From Sabellastarte sp. h YS-2021 (lineage: Eukaryota; Annelida; Polychaeta; Sabellida; Sabellidae), in assembly GCA_964017235.1 (NCBI GenBank), contig OZ024933.1:59936255-60000254 (forward strand): 64,000 nt of DNA, written 5' to 3'. A program made the translations under genes and the position numbers. The notes below the pieces were generated by a model. The model did not search any database. It worked only from the letters and a program-made list of their open reading frames with translations, and had not been told where the DNA came from. Below are positions 1 through 11,850 of this stretch, one piece after another (position 1 is the stretch's first letter; every line of letters begins with the position of its first letter).

Positions 1-1215
1 TTGAGTATTGATCAATTTGGTTGGCCATATAAGCCATTGATACAGAGCTATAAATGTACGTGTATGCATACATATATAGTAGAATAAATTAAATGTTAAT
101 TTGTGATCCTATTTACTATATTTTGCAGTAAACTGTTTGGGCAACGATTAGATTAAAGGTTTATTATATTGCCATTTCATATGAACATGTAGACCCAACT
201 GATAATTTAAATAATTAATTCAGCAATAAATACAGGATTTATTGCATACATCAAAAAAGAATATATTCAGAGTCAGAAATGTACTACACCAAGACCCAAA
301 TATTAATGACAGATACAGTATTATAAATATTATGGAAATAATTATTTAATTATACCTCAAAATATAAACGAGTGTATACAGTTAATTATCTCACCTTTGG
401 AAAGATGAATAAATTCCTTATATGGTCAATAATCTGCAGGAAGGCATAATTTCTACGGTTGGTGAATCCCTCACTTGAGAATATTCAAAATGTTGCCAGT
501 TTGCTAATGACAAACACAAGTGAACACTGGATCAATACAATTGTGTAAATATATAACAACCGTGCACTGAATTTTTATAACTCTGTCATTTCTATAGATC
601 TGTTACTGTGTTATGTTAGTAGTCGTTATGTAACTTTGTATACTGAAAAGTACTCGCTAGCAGTATAATTACAGTATAATTTGTGCAATACAACAAGGAA
701 ATACACCAGTGCAGTCATTAGATTTTAAGCATTGTGGGAAATTATGGGTTATTTTCTTCCTTGCGATTGAGTGCCAGAAGCATATACCAGTATACAGGAG
801 GCAACAGCTTTTGTCATTGCAGTTTTGTTGTCCGTTGGCTATATACAAGACAGGTATAAGTATCTACTGTAAAATATGGTAATTTTGCCACCTTGGAAAG
901 TCATCCCCAGGGGTGGAGTGGGGGTACTCATATTATATTCGATGTATGTAGAGTACTGCACCTAGTTTAGCAGTCTCTCTGACTTTCTATTAGTTACCAT
1001 CTTCAGGGACGGATCCACCTTCTTAATTGGGTGCGATCCAGTGCAGGGTGTTAACTTTTTAAATCTGTGTCTGTTGTTTTTGGTTCAGTCTACACCCCCG
1101 CCCCTTTAGTTTCAGATCAGTCAAATAATAAATGACTGATTGCCAATGATTATCATTTCATCAAATCCACTTTCAGTTTTTAAAATTTTTTTTCAGTTAT
1201 CTTCACTTTAATGCC
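1..1215. other. AT-rich non-coding stretch
   Basis: I see no coding region, RNA gene or clear repeat here. A pyrimidine-rich segment leads into the inverted-repeat element that starts near 1216. It may be intergenic, or hold the untranslated first exon of the ankyrin gene downstream, which cannot be located by eye. Confidence 0.4.
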
Positions 1216-1395
1216 GCTTTCACACTACAGGTAGTGTGTCCCGCGGTTAGAAAGTTTTACTTGGCAGCAGAACACCCATTGAGCCAGTGATTCTCAAGTT
1301 TGCATACGGACGTCAGACGGTGATCCAAGGACAGGGACATTTCACCAAACACGGGTTACCGCGGATGATACTGCCTGTACAGTAGTGTGAAAAGT
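1216..1395. mobile_element. MITE-like inverted-repeat element, about 180 bp
   Basis: The ends are imperfect inverted repeats: CTTTCACACTAC at the left matches GTAGTGTGAAAAG at the right, and an inner CCGCGGT matches ACCGCGG. There is no coding capacity. The size and terminal symmetry fit a non-autonomous DNA transposon. The superfamily and target duplication are unresolved. Confidence 0.6.
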
Positions 1396-1497
1396 GTATA
1401 AAGAGGACTGGAGGTGAAGTGTATTCTATGGAACTCTTTCATATTTATGTCGTGACTTAATATGGCCCTTTAATCATGTTAAATTAAATAATGTATG

Positions 1498-1708
1498 TAG
1501 AGTAAGAAATCTAAAATTCGCCACATATCTGAAATTCGCCACATGTGAAAATACTAATAAAATAAATGAATTGTGGTGAGATTTGTTGACTGTATAGTAA
1601 ATTAAGGCTTTTTGAACGGAAAAATACCAATTTTTAGACAAAAACATCATTTTCTTCATAAAATTAACTAAGGTTTTAGAGGTGGCGAATTTTAGATTTC
1701 TTACTCTA
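1498..1708. mobile_element. MITE with a perfect 25-bp terminal inverted repeat and TA flanks
   Basis: The left end GAGTAAGAAATCTAAAATTC (continuing GCCAC) is matched exactly in inverse complement at the right end, finishing CTTACTC at 1706. Both ends are bordered by TA (1498-1499 and 1707-1708), the Tc1/mariner/pogo-type target duplication. Just inside the left end the motif AAATTCGCCACAT occurs twice in direct orientation. The perfect ends suggest a fairly recent insertion. Confidence 0.85.
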
Positions 1709-2084
1709 TACACTTTGCAAATACTGTTTTAGCTAAACCCAACAGTTAAAATTTAAATAAATTCCCCAGCCTGTCCTACTTCACATGACTTATATTATTT
1801 AAACAAGATCTTGCTTTTCCATAAAGTCCTAATATGCCCATAAAATCATGAATTCTGATGTACATTATATATGTAACTGATCAATCACCACACCATATTT
1901 TCATGTTAAGATACTATTGAAGAAGCATTGTGGTTAGTTGTGAGCTCAGGTGTTGCATATCACCTTGCCATTTTCATCCTGTTTGCCAGTCAGTGGTGAG
2001 CAATATCCATGTGCTCACTCTCAAACATATTACACATAACTTTGTCAATAAACACCCAGGGAAAACACATTTTTTCCCAAAAGG

Positions 2085-2260
2085 CATCCCTTCATTGTTA
2101 CCCCACAGCCTTTAATGGCTGTGAGGATGGGGGTGGAAGAAATTTTGTCTGGAGTATATCTCAGAAACCATGATGAATAGAAAGGTCATGATAACACTGG
2201 TTGAGGGTGTACGTGCAACTTTGACTTCACATTTGGCCTTGATGTAGTGACTCCAACCTT
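2085..2260 (+). repeat. Diverged single copy of the family C repeat
   Basis: It begins with the hairpin-forming TACCCCACAGCC, a short loop, then GGCTGT. It continues with TATCTCAGAAACC and a stretch resembling the roughly 150-bp monomer of the larger family C elements at 32727 and 52019. It is much shorter than those copies and probably truncated. Confidence 0.6.
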
Positions 2261-2523
2261 TAAATGCCTGTCTATTTTGATATGCTGCCATTCTGAATTA
2301 TAAGACAGTCCACACTATTTAAGTTTGTGTACTTTTAATTGCTTGCAAATATAATGTTACATCATTGCATATAAAAAGGAGATGCACAGAATGTGCCAAA
2401 TTAGATCAATTGCACTTTAACACATTATATAGGTATAAAGCCTGTTTTGAAAATTCACAGTATTGTGACTATCACTGTGATATGTATATATGAATCTATT
2501 TATGTTGCAGCCACATAGTTGAG

Positions 2524-4680
2524 ATGGGTAACACACCCACACCACTGAGGCAGGCCATCCGGTTTGATGACAAGGATGAGGTCACCAGACTACTGCACAA
2601 AGCAGGTATGAATATAAACTACAACATCATAAACACCAGGATAGGAGCTTTCCAGTCAATTATCCAGCAATCCCAAGGTATAAATTGGCTCTAACATACA
2701 GCCAATGGATCAAAGGGTAAAAGTACTTGGAATACAGATCCTATGTGGATATTTTGTGGAAAACACTATCAACTTTTTACTATATGCATGATGGCTAGTC
2801 CTGAAATGCGCACTTACTTGCTGAAAGTGTTGCCAAACACCATTTCTATGTCTAAACAATACACAAAAATTCTATGTTAAAACTGGAATCCAGAATAGTT
2901 GTGAATCATAACTTTACATTTCTATAGAAAACAGAAATATTATAGACTTCTCTAATCGACCCTCTACAATTAGAATCTCGGGTTCGATGTTTGGTATCTG
3001 TAAAAGCCAGCGAACTTGGATCTAGTCCGATCATCAAAATAATAATGTTTTCAAAACCAGTAAATCTAACATAAAATCTTTTCACTTTATTGAAAATATG
3101 CTATAAAATATAAAATCCATGGATATTTTGAATAAATTTCAACATATTTTTGTTAAAATACAGGTTTTATAGATGGGCGAAAATAGGATCTATTGGGATA
3201 TGGTCTGATTTTGGCGATTTCTAAAAGTTTTGCAGTCTGAATTTCAGACGTTTGAACCAAACTTTGAAATTGGGGCGGTAAATGAGCCAACTATCAAAGT
3301 TCTAGAAACATTTTCGCAGCACTATAGATTAGATTAGATAAGTTTAGAAATAATGCAGAATACTGAGGTGACTGCAATATCCATGTCTCAGTTGCCTCAA
3401 TCTGTTCTGTTTTTGTCAGGGTCTGGAGAGCAAGCTGCAGATTTAATCAATGAGGACCATTCCCCAGACTGCATCATGCAGTCGTGTAGCCGTGTTGAGG
3501 GCAATGCCCTGTATTATGCCGTGGACAGGAACCGTGTGGAAATCGTCAAGGTTTTACTGGGGCATGGTGGAGACCTGAACACACAGGGTCATTTTGGTGA
3601 GACGTGTGTACACAATGCAGCCAGACACAACTGGGTCCCCATGGCACAGGTTAGCTGGACTGGTATTTCTGACAAAACAATTTAATATCAGTCTCATACT
3701 GAGCGTATATAATCCCTATAATTTAAGGCTTGAAGCTTGTTGTTTAATTTTGATAAGCTGTTAATCATTCTGTCACAAGAAATTGTTTCTGAAGAAATCT
3801 ATCTCAGAAACAGACAGAAACTGTAGTATATATATAGCCCATTGTATGGATACATACAATTTTACTTTAGACTCTTTCTTTCATGTTTTTTCCCCAATCA
3901 CTCTGACTGAATATAAATTGCAATAAATATTTTATATGTATCACATTTACATGAATATATGATGAATGGAGGATATATAAAAGCAAATTGATGTAGATAT
4001 CCTCTAAGGCCACTGATATTCAAGATGGGATAGTCCAATTGCCGAAAAGAGTCCAAATCCATGTTTGTGTCCAATATTGGAGAAGACTGGATGGAGGATA
4101 GGCCCATCTGTACAGGTAAGTCTTCAACCGTTGTCTAAATCCAGTGACACTATCCTGGGTCCTGATTGCATGAGGAAGCTTGTTTCATTCTGAAGGAACA
4201 GCTACAAATTTCGGGAAATACTAATATGGAGAAGAGTGGAAAGAAGTTTGGAAAATTGAAAGGTCGAAAAATAGGGTTTTTGTGTTTTATGTTGTGCAGG
4301 TCCTAATAGGAGCTGGTGGTGAAGTCTATGCGACTGATGACCAAGGTAGATATCCTATCCATTATACAGGAATCAGTCCTTACAATACCACAGCCATGAT
4401 ACGATACTTGCTTGAAGATGCCGGAAAAAAGGACGATGTGAATTTGAAAGACTTCCATGACAGGACACCATTACATGAGGCGGCATTTCATCAGAATCTC
4501 GAAGCAGTTAAAAACCTGTTGAATTATGGGGCGGATGTAAATGCAATCAGTAAAGAAGGGAATACACCTTTACATGGGGTACGCAAGGGAACAGTAGTAT
4601 GGGACTATTTGGTAGAGCAGGGTGCAGACATCAGTGCAAAGAACAAAAATGGTGAACTGCCAGGAGAATTGGTCACCTAA
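2524..4680 (+). CDS. Ankyrin-repeat protein with potential N-myristoylation, 230 aa, three coding exons
   Basis: Coding exons are 2524-2605, 3420-3649 and 4300-4680 (stop TAA), 693 nt in total. Phases are consistent (1 then 0) and all introns are GT-AG. An acceptor at 2509-2510 just before the start codon implies an upstream untranslated exon. The protein starts MGNTPTPLRQA; Gly2 is in a context that could be N-myristoylated, so membrane association is possible. Four to five ankyrin repeats follow: about 55-87, 88-120 (diverged), 121-157, 158-190 (DRTPLHEAAFHQNLEAVKNL, close to consensus) and 191-221. The repeats presumably form a protein-binding solenoid; no catalytic domain is seen. AATAAA at 5267 is a possible polyadenylation signal. 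The partner is unknown and I do not recognise an orthologue by name. Further alternative exons cannot be excluded. Confidence 0.85.
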
Positions 4681-5049
4681 CATTATCACTGATAAACAAA
4701 ATTGTAGCATACTTTGGTGAATTTTATCCAAAGATTTAAAATTATATCTGATTAACACTATTTAATGCTTCGGGTTGACACAGGTTCAAGTTGGCTGTTG
4801 CACTATAACTGATAATAACTGATCAATAACTGATCTTCTGAATTTTGAAAATTATTAAAGCAAAGACCACATTTTATACGAAAAAACCACAACAGTAACC
4901 AAAACTGGTGATGTTTAGTAAGATGATAAGTATGGCATAACTTTAAGCAAATTCAGATCACAGGATAATTAAACGAATTTCCTTGTGTGTGTTGCAGCAG
5001 CTAAGGAGGTGGTCCTTAGCCTTTGATATTTGTATATTTTTTGTCTCAA

Positions 5050-5275
5050 TGAGAAATGGGCAACACAAGTTATCACTGGGTGGGCAAAGGCATGGCAGTA
5101 TGGGATGCTTTTGTTGAACATAGAGCCATGTCCATACAAAGAATAGAAATGATGAACTGTCAAGAGAATTAGTCACATAAAATGCTGATTGACAATAGAC
5201 ATTAACTAGATTAGATAATGGTGTATCATTCATTTTTAAGATACTACCTGGGTTGAACCTGCTTCAAATAAAAAA
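5050..5275 (+). pseudogene. Decayed duplicate of the last-exon 3' end of the ankyrin gene
   Basis: The segment aligns almost without gaps with about 4577-4800. Shared blocks include AGTATGGGA, TGAACTG, AGAGAATT and GTCACATAA (GTCACCTAA in the parent), then a matching 3' flank ending GGTTGA and TTCAA. Identity is about two thirds by eye. It has no intact frame and no usable acceptor in the right phase. It probably sits in the 3' untranslated region or flank of the ankyrin gene, since AATAAA follows at 5267. Confidence 0.75.
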
Positions 5276-6830
5276 ATGTATGATTCCATAATTCTCAACA
5301 CTCTTTTTATATTTTACACACACAGCAAGTAGAAATGCTATTGAAGTAAAAAGATATATATATATCACCTAGGCCACATTTAGGGAAAATTTGACCAGAT
5401 TGCTCACACACAATAAAATCTGTATTAACTAAGTATATTGTTAGCCCATACAGTTCAGGTTTTGATTTTAATTTAGAATATTTTTCTAAACAAGACCGGA
5501 ATTTTAGCACATTAAACTTGGGATGTAGTAAATTTTGCATTTTCGAATATGCATAACTTTTAATGAAAAGGTTATGAGTGACAAAGGTTTCAATTAAATT
5601 ATTTGCATCTTTGTTTTCACTGCAGTTTTATCTTTATTATCTTCTTATAAGATGATATTTCTGATAAATATTTGATTTATCTAAATGTTTGAATTGGACC
5701 TGGTCATCAAATTTTCAGATATTTTATTTTTTATAACTTTTAAAAATCAATTTATTCATCGATCTATATCCACTCTAAGTGACAATGCATCATATGCAGT
5801 GTTTTTAAAAATAATTTTCCAGGCTTAAAATGTTTCCAAACACTACACACAAGAAATTTATGCAATCAAGATATTTACAAAAAATATAAAACTCTAATAT
5901 ATAGTGCTGAAAATTATAAATAATGCAACAATATAAGTGTGTGTTAAATTGAAACCTGGTGATACTTCAAACTGTGATGGTAATGCTGTGATTCAAGAAT
6001 TTATAGTTTTTGAGGTTAAATTACGAAATTTTTAAATGTAATATAATTATGCTCTTTATAATGATAGCAGTAATTAAAAAAAATCTAAATTAATTCTGTT
6101 ATTCCTCATTACCTCAAACACATTGTATTTGAATGTTATGTATTTTTTAATGTGGTTAGCTAATATGTATTACATTTTCTTTATTGAAGGATCTGGTAGA
6201 GCAACCCTTCTATACTGATTCTGGTACATGTATATGTACTTGATAATATTGTCTTTATTCACAAAAGAATGTTAAGTTTTTCAGAGATATTTTGTACCAA
6301 ACTTTATTTGTGTTTTTATTATACATTTGAATATTTGATTTTGTATATACTATATTATATAGGATGAAATATACCCAAAATACTCTGGCGGACGGAATAA
6401 TTAAATATTCTTTATGTTAACTATCTTGAAAAATGTGCCTTTTGATTGAGTCATTTAAATATGGCTTTCTCCCTTGAAGTGGTATAAAGAAGGAGCTATG
6501 ATGGAAAAATTAATTTTGAATGAATGTGATTTAAAGCATTTATACATTTCAAATAAATATGCCATCTGCACACTTCCAGAAGTCAAAAGGTTCTAAAACA
6601 TTTGTTGCTGGTTCTTGTACCAAATGGCTGAATATCATAACATGCTCAGGAATACATCTGTAACAATATTGAAGAATCCAAACAATTTTTAGATTTTAAT
6701 CACGATAATAAGGAGATTAATAGCACATTATTTTCACCATTTTATGTTGTATGGTATAAAGATATAAAAGCTTTCATCCTAGATTTTGGTGTTTTTGTCA
6801 ATCTGATTTTTCTTCAGCTTGAATACATTA
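5276..6830. other. AT-rich non-coding stretch
   Basis: Very AT-rich with short homopolymers and no frame of note. It is plausibly the downstream flank of the ankyrin gene. I see no gene in it. Confidence 0.4.
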
Positions 6831-6833
6831 ATT

Positions 6834-7110
6834 AGGACATCTGATGAAAATCGGATGTCCTTAAGGTTTCGTCTCCAGACTTTGATGAAATTTACCCTTG
6901 CATTCTGAATTTACCTCTCTTGCTCTCCAGTAGCTAAAAGGACACATGTCCTTTCGGCTTTTGCCCATACATATATCCTTTGGTCTCCGGACTTTGAAGA
7001 CATTGACAACACCTGTGCATTCTGAATTTTACTCTCTTGCTCACCAATAGCTAAAACGACACATGTCCTTTTGCCTTTTTCTCATACATATGTCCTTCTT
7101 GCATCAGACT
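6834..7110 (+). repeat. Hairpin plus two diverged ~115-bp tandem units
   Basis: GGACATC, a short loop and GATGTCC form a hairpin at 6836-6861. Two diverged units follow, sharing CTCC.GACTTTGA, CATTCTGAATTT, CTCTCTTGCTC, AATAGCTAAAA or AGTAGCTAAAA, and ACACATGTCCTTT. A partial third unit runs into the 5S-like sequence at 7125. The hairpin-then-tandem-unit layout repeats in families C and D. Confidence 0.6.
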
Positions 7111-7124
7111 TTCAGAAATTGTGG

Positions 7125-7235
7125 CACAGAGTGATGACTATTTGTCTGCTCACTGAAGTTAACTGGCAATGGGCTATGTTAGTACTTGGATGGGTGACCG
7201 CCTCAGTTCGGGACCAGCTGTGGGATGTATCTAAG
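7125..7235 (+). pseudogene. 5S rRNA-derived segment (pseudogene or 5S-type SINE head)
   Basis: The 3' half matches metazoan 5S rRNA closely: TCACTGAAGTTAA, then GTTAGTACTTGGATGGGTGA followed by CCGCCT, which covers most of the internal promoter and loop E region. The 5' half is strongly diverged and the last stem no longer pairs. It is therefore not a functional 5S gene. It may be a pseudogene or the promoter head of a SINE3-like retroposon; no second copy is in the window to decide. Confidence 0.75.
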
Positions 7236-7429
7236 TTGGAATTTCTTTCTGTCATGAGACTTTCATAAATTCTAGTGGACTACTCGTGTCCCTGATGACT
7301 TTGCTCTCACGCTAGGGGACTAAAACACCTTTTGGCCTTGTTTTCTTTCACTACTTTTTTTCATTACAGTAAAATGGTTCATGATGTCATCTTGATGTTT
7401 TCTGTGTTCATTTCAGGCTCAAAGGGGAC

Positions 7430-7745
7430 AACTTTTTAAACAAAAATTTTACGTCCACCATCTTGTTTTCAAGATGGCTGCCTCCGATTTTTAAGGCTTT
7501 TGTGTGCTCTAAGTATAGATTTCTTTGACACGATTGTCCTCAAACTTTGTACAGTCATTGATATTACACATTGGAAGAAGCCTATTCATTTTGGGAAAAA
7601 TTGATTCAAAAGCATAGCCGCCAGATGCGATTTTGTAAAACGCAACTTTAACGATGCAATGCTAAGTACCACAAGGCTTCAAATGTCTAAAAAATGTTCC
7701 CATTGTGTTTGTTCCACATGTTTTATCCCATATAGAACATTTTTT
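7430..7745 (+). repeat. Direct repeat R, left copy
   Basis: A roughly 310-bp block that recurs in the same orientation at 9065-9370. Shared blocks include CCATCTTGTTTT, AAACTTTGTACA, GCGATTTTGTAAAACG, TACCACAAG and CACATGTTTTA followed by CCCATATAGAACA. Identity is about 70 percent by eye. The two copies bracket the LINE relic at 7867-9050. Confidence 0.75.
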
Positions 7746-7866
7746 TGCCATATTAAAAATGGCTTTTGTAAGAAATTTTGACATTTTGCTGACTCAGCAC
7801 TTGTCAATTATAATTCTAACTCTAATTGGACTTTTATAGTGCTTAATCTCCCCATACAAGAGGATC

Positions 7867-9050
7867 CTAAGGCGCAACAAAACCAAAAAAAAAAGCAGTC
7901 GACCAAATTTCAGTATCCAGAGACAGAAGAGGGGTCAAGCACCACGGAGAATGCCAGGGGATGATCCAGACTAAGGTGGGTATATATGCTTTGGTGTACA
8001 GGAAGGTTTTAAGCTGCTTTCTGAAAGAGGCCAGGGAGGGAGAGGCATGAATCTCATCTGGAAGAGCATTCCAAACAGTGGGAGCATCAAAAGCCAAACT
8101 ATTACTGAACTTTTTGACAGATTTATGAACAGAAACGTAGAACTTTGGAATGATAAGGAAATTGCCAACACTTTGACTGCGCCTGGTACTATAAGAACTG
8201 CTGTAGGAAGAAAGATATGGAGCAAAATACCTAGGAAAACCTGTGTGAAGAAACTTATAAACAAGTTTGGCGGCATTAAACACCGTGCGCTGTTCAACAG
8301 AAAGCCAATGCAATTTTTTAAGCGTAGGAGTTATACTGGTGTATCGACTGGTGTTTGATACAATTCTGGCTGCAGTATTTTGGATGCACTGTAATTTGCG
8401 TAGATTGAACTTGGAGAGGCTCTTGAAAAGTGAGTTGCAGTAATCCAACCAATTACTAACAAGAGCATTAGCTACAAGTACAGAAACATCATGAGTAAAA
8501 AACCTGCTGACATGTCCAGAATCACAGAGTTTAACAAAACAAATTTTACAGACATTCTGAACATGCTTGGACAAGCAAAAATCTGAATCGAACCACACGC
8601 CCAAATTCTTGACTGAGTCAACAGGGCAGAGTGGACTGCCCAAGATGTTAATTGGAAAACATGCTTTCAACTTTGTCCCTCTGTCTCTTTGAACCAAAGA
8701 TGATAAACTCAGTCTTGTCAGGATTCAATTTGAGCTTTCTAGTTGACATCCACTCTAACATCATCTTGGCACCTGTTCAACTGTTCAAAGGCAGCAGAAG
8801 TGTTCTATATTAAAGTTTATTTGGAGTATGAGCCACAAGGGAAGGCAATTGTGCATTTGACTAACGCATGATCAGATACAAAATCGCAAATTTTGACAAT
8901 AGTATCCTGATTACTGCATGGGGACAGAATGAGGTCCAATATGTGACCATGTAGAATAGTAGGTTTACTGGCTGACTGTTTAGATCACGCAAATCAACTC
9001 TATAGTATGTCATGACAGCAAAACCATTACAGATATCAAGTTCAGGTTTC
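7867..9050 (-). mobile_element. Internally deleted APE-type LINE relic (endonuclease end joined to RT C-terminus)
   Basis: Read on the minus strand, about 9040-8820 encodes the end of an APE-type endonuclease with HGHILDLIL and the catalytic-type SDHALVKC, then a linker. At about 8765 it jumps to KLKLNPDKTEFIIFG, and after a frameshift near 8690 to the RT thumb and C-terminal region: LGVWFDSDF, LDYCNSLF, QNTAARIV, LKKLHWL and PTVWNALPDEI, ending at 7867. The central RT palm with its YADD box is missing, so the copy is dead. This C-terminal signature is typical of jockey/CR1/L2-like non-LTR retrotransposons common in marine invertebrates. Confidence 0.85.
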
Positions 9051-9064
9051 CTGCGTATATTTTA

Positions 9065-9370
9065 GGGGCAGGGGTGGCACATTTTAAAAAAATGTGTCTG
9101 CCATCTTGTTTTTAAAATGGACACCACCCAGTTTTAAAGTTTGGGTGTGCTGTAAGTTCAGACTGCTTTGGCCTATTGTCTTTAAACTTTGTACACTCAT
9201 TAATATTACTTATTAGAGGAACCCTATTGATTACTAAAAGACATGGCTGCCAGTGGCGATTTTGTAAAACGTAACTTCATTGATGCATTGCTAAATACCA
9301 CAAGACTTGCTCCAGACGTCTCAAAATTGTTCCCAAAGTGTTTTCCCACATGTTTTACCCCCATATAGAA
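9065..9370 (+). repeat. Direct repeat R, right copy
   Basis: The second copy of the block at 7430-7745, in the same orientation and similarly diverged. Its position just beyond the 5' end of the LINE relic suggests either that the LINE entered between two tandem copies or that the repeat is part of a larger composite unit. Confidence 0.75.
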
Positions 9371-9509
9371 CACTATTTCTCCCTTTTACGAGGTATGCTG
9401 TGGTTATATTTGCTTATATTTACATATATTTTTATACCAAATCCTACCTCTAGAAGTGTGTGATTGATGTAAAGGTTCAGAAAAATTTCATCTGTTAAGT
9501 TTCATATGC

Positions 9510-9750
9510 ATGAGCTTGTCAACTGATATTCTCGGACACCAGGTTACACCCTTTTCTAATGTTAGGAATCTGGGAGTGGTGTTTGTGTCAGACATGGCTC
9601 TCTGATTATGTGCAGCTAGTCCCAGCAAATGCTCTTGTAAGCCGTCAGTTGGACTACTTTATTTCCCTCTTTGTACATGTCTCCCACACAGACATCAAGT
9701 CCAAGATACTACATCATGTTCAAACTTCACTACAGGGTTGTCCCTCAATC
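9510..9750 (+). mobile_element. Second LINE scrap (RT C-terminal region), plus strand
   Basis: Translation gives GHQVTPFSNVRNLGVVF.SDM, then after a stop and frame change ANALVSRQLDYF.SLF. This is the same region as the LGVWFDSDF and NALVSNWLDYCNSLF parts of the element at 7867-9050, but from a different subfamily. It lacks the stretch between these motifs and cannot be functional. Confidence 0.6.
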
Positions 9751-9865
9751 CTCCAGGTTTTCCCATATTTCCCCACAATTCACCACTCCCATGTCCACTC
9801 AGGGTTCAAAATTAGGTTTGGTCAAATACAAAATTCCAAAACATTTCCAAAACAAGCATTTTTAT

Positions 9866-11850
9866 ATTCTCCAGCTTGCTGCCGGATGTAAGCAAGGCGA
9901 CCCCCTCAATCCTTGTATTTTCATATTATCCATAGAATATTTAGCTATGGAAATTTTATTGGATTAGGAAGTGAAAGGAATAACTATACGAGATACAAGT
10001 TTTAAATTGGGTCAATATACTAATGATACCTTTTTGTTACTAGATAGATCAGAAACGTCTTTAAGGGAAAGTTTGACACTTTTTGGAGAATTTTTCCTTT
10101 GCTCTGGTCTCAAATTAAACTATGATAAAACAATTGACGTGTGGTTAGGTGCAATGAAATTGTGCAGTACAATATTACTCCATTCTAGTCTGTACTTTTA
10201 TAGTGCTTAATCTCTTCCAGGCAGACTCTAAGATGCAACACCAGAATCAAATTTAAAAAAACATCATTCCATAGCCATTGCCAAGTCCAATACCACAGAA
10301 ATGCTGGATAGATTATATGATAAGGTCCGAAAGCCTTTTTCAAGAGATAAGTTCATTCAAAAAGGGCTCCACTATATGACAATCTACCTGGAGAGCTTAT
10401 GGGCTATAATGATTTATAAGCGCTTACACAATAAAGTCACTATGCTGTGACTTGAACCGGGCAAAGAGCTTCACACTACTGTTCACTCATTTTTATGTTG
10501 ATAAAGGCATAAAGCTTGCAGAGAATTTCAATTCAAAACTTCATGACGAAAAATTCTTAATTGTTTCAAAAAGCGAAAACTCTCCCTTATAGGTAATATA
10601 ACTGTACTAAAGACTCTAATTGTCCCAAAACTGGTATATGTTAAGTAGGTTCTACCTTCTACACCAGAATTTGTAAAACAAATGAAAATAATTTTTTTTA
10701 ATTCTTCCTTTGGGATGATAAGAAGTCAAGAATAACACATGCTCAACTTGAGAAGGGTATTCAGAATTTTCGACATAAGTTGACAAAGCTTGAGTTTTTG
10801 AATCAAGGTCTAAAAATGACATGGATATAATTTGTACTTGTCAATACATTTGAAAGCATAACATAAAAAAAAAACAAAGAATATTTTTTGTTGTTTTGGC
10901 TGTTGGATGTTGTTTCTTTAAAGAATGTAAAGGATTCTGTTAAAATTATTTTGGAGAGATGTTTTAAATCCTGGATTATATACAAAGTAAAATTTTCCAA
11001 TGAAATAAATGTCGGGAGCTTTCTGATTTGGAACTCCCACTTTTTACAAAACCGGAACATTCTGCTAAAAAGGAACAATTTGAACAAAAAGGGTACCACC
11101 ATATAAACAGTCTACTTGCAGAATAAAAACTGTTGTACACTTCTACTCATTATATATAATACACTCAATTCCAATAAAATGAATGGCTATCTTACAGGAT
11201 GACAGACATAAAATTAAAGTTTTTATCTTTCAGTCCCTTTTGAACAAAGTTCGGGGAATGCCAAAAGTTTACATATCGGAAATTAATCAGCACATTAGAT
11301 ATCTAGAGAAATACTGCAAACAAGTGGTTGGAATACTTTGAAAAACATATTAGTAAAGAAGACATGACAGATTATGTTACTTTAAATTTCCAGTGTACAA
11401 TTGAAAGTAAAATGAGAAGTTTTCAGTACAAAAGCTTGCAATGCTTTCTCACAACAAATAAATTCTTGAATATTTGCAGAATAAAATAAGACAAATGCTA
11501 ATTTTGTGGTATCACAATGGAAACAATTGAGCATCTCATTTGGGAGTGCCCGAAAATTAGCCAATTTTTGAAAAAATGGTTACATCTTTGGAACCATACA
11601 TAATTTTGCACGAGATATTACACAGCAAGTCAATTTTATCAGGTATAAGGTTAAGTCAAAATGAAGTATTAGTAGTGAACCATCTCATTAAAATTATTAA
11701 CCTCTGTATTGATTAAGTACAATGACAGCAATCTAAGTGTGGAAGGAGAATTAGGGTAAGCTAAAGACACCTTTAATATAGAGCAGGGTATAGTTAGGCA
11801 ACGAAATAAAGAAATAATAAAATGGAAACAAAGTGGGCCCCACCACTGCA
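9866..11850 (+). mobile_element. L1/Tx1-like LINE relic with RT palm and zinc-knuckle remains
   Basis: 9880-9965 encodes GCKQGDPLNPCIFILSIEYL, the RT motif before the palm. 9975-10140 encodes KGITIRDTSFKLGQYTND, where YTND replaces the catalytic YADD, followed by SGLKLNYDKT. Much further on, 11440-11560 encodes NKFLNICRIK and ETIEHLIWECPK, typical of the RVT zinc-binding region near the C-terminus. Stops and frameshifts lie throughout, and the catalytic box is altered. It is a long-dead insertion in the same orientation as the flanking genes. Confidence 0.75.

Noticed and set aside
2940..3010. Possible tRNA or SINE B box (GGGTTCGATGT)
   Set aside because: No A box at the right distance and no stem pairing; the B-box match is incomplete.
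8047..8358. 103-residue frame on the plus strand
   Set aside because: It is the antisense shadow of the LINE RT region on the minus strand.
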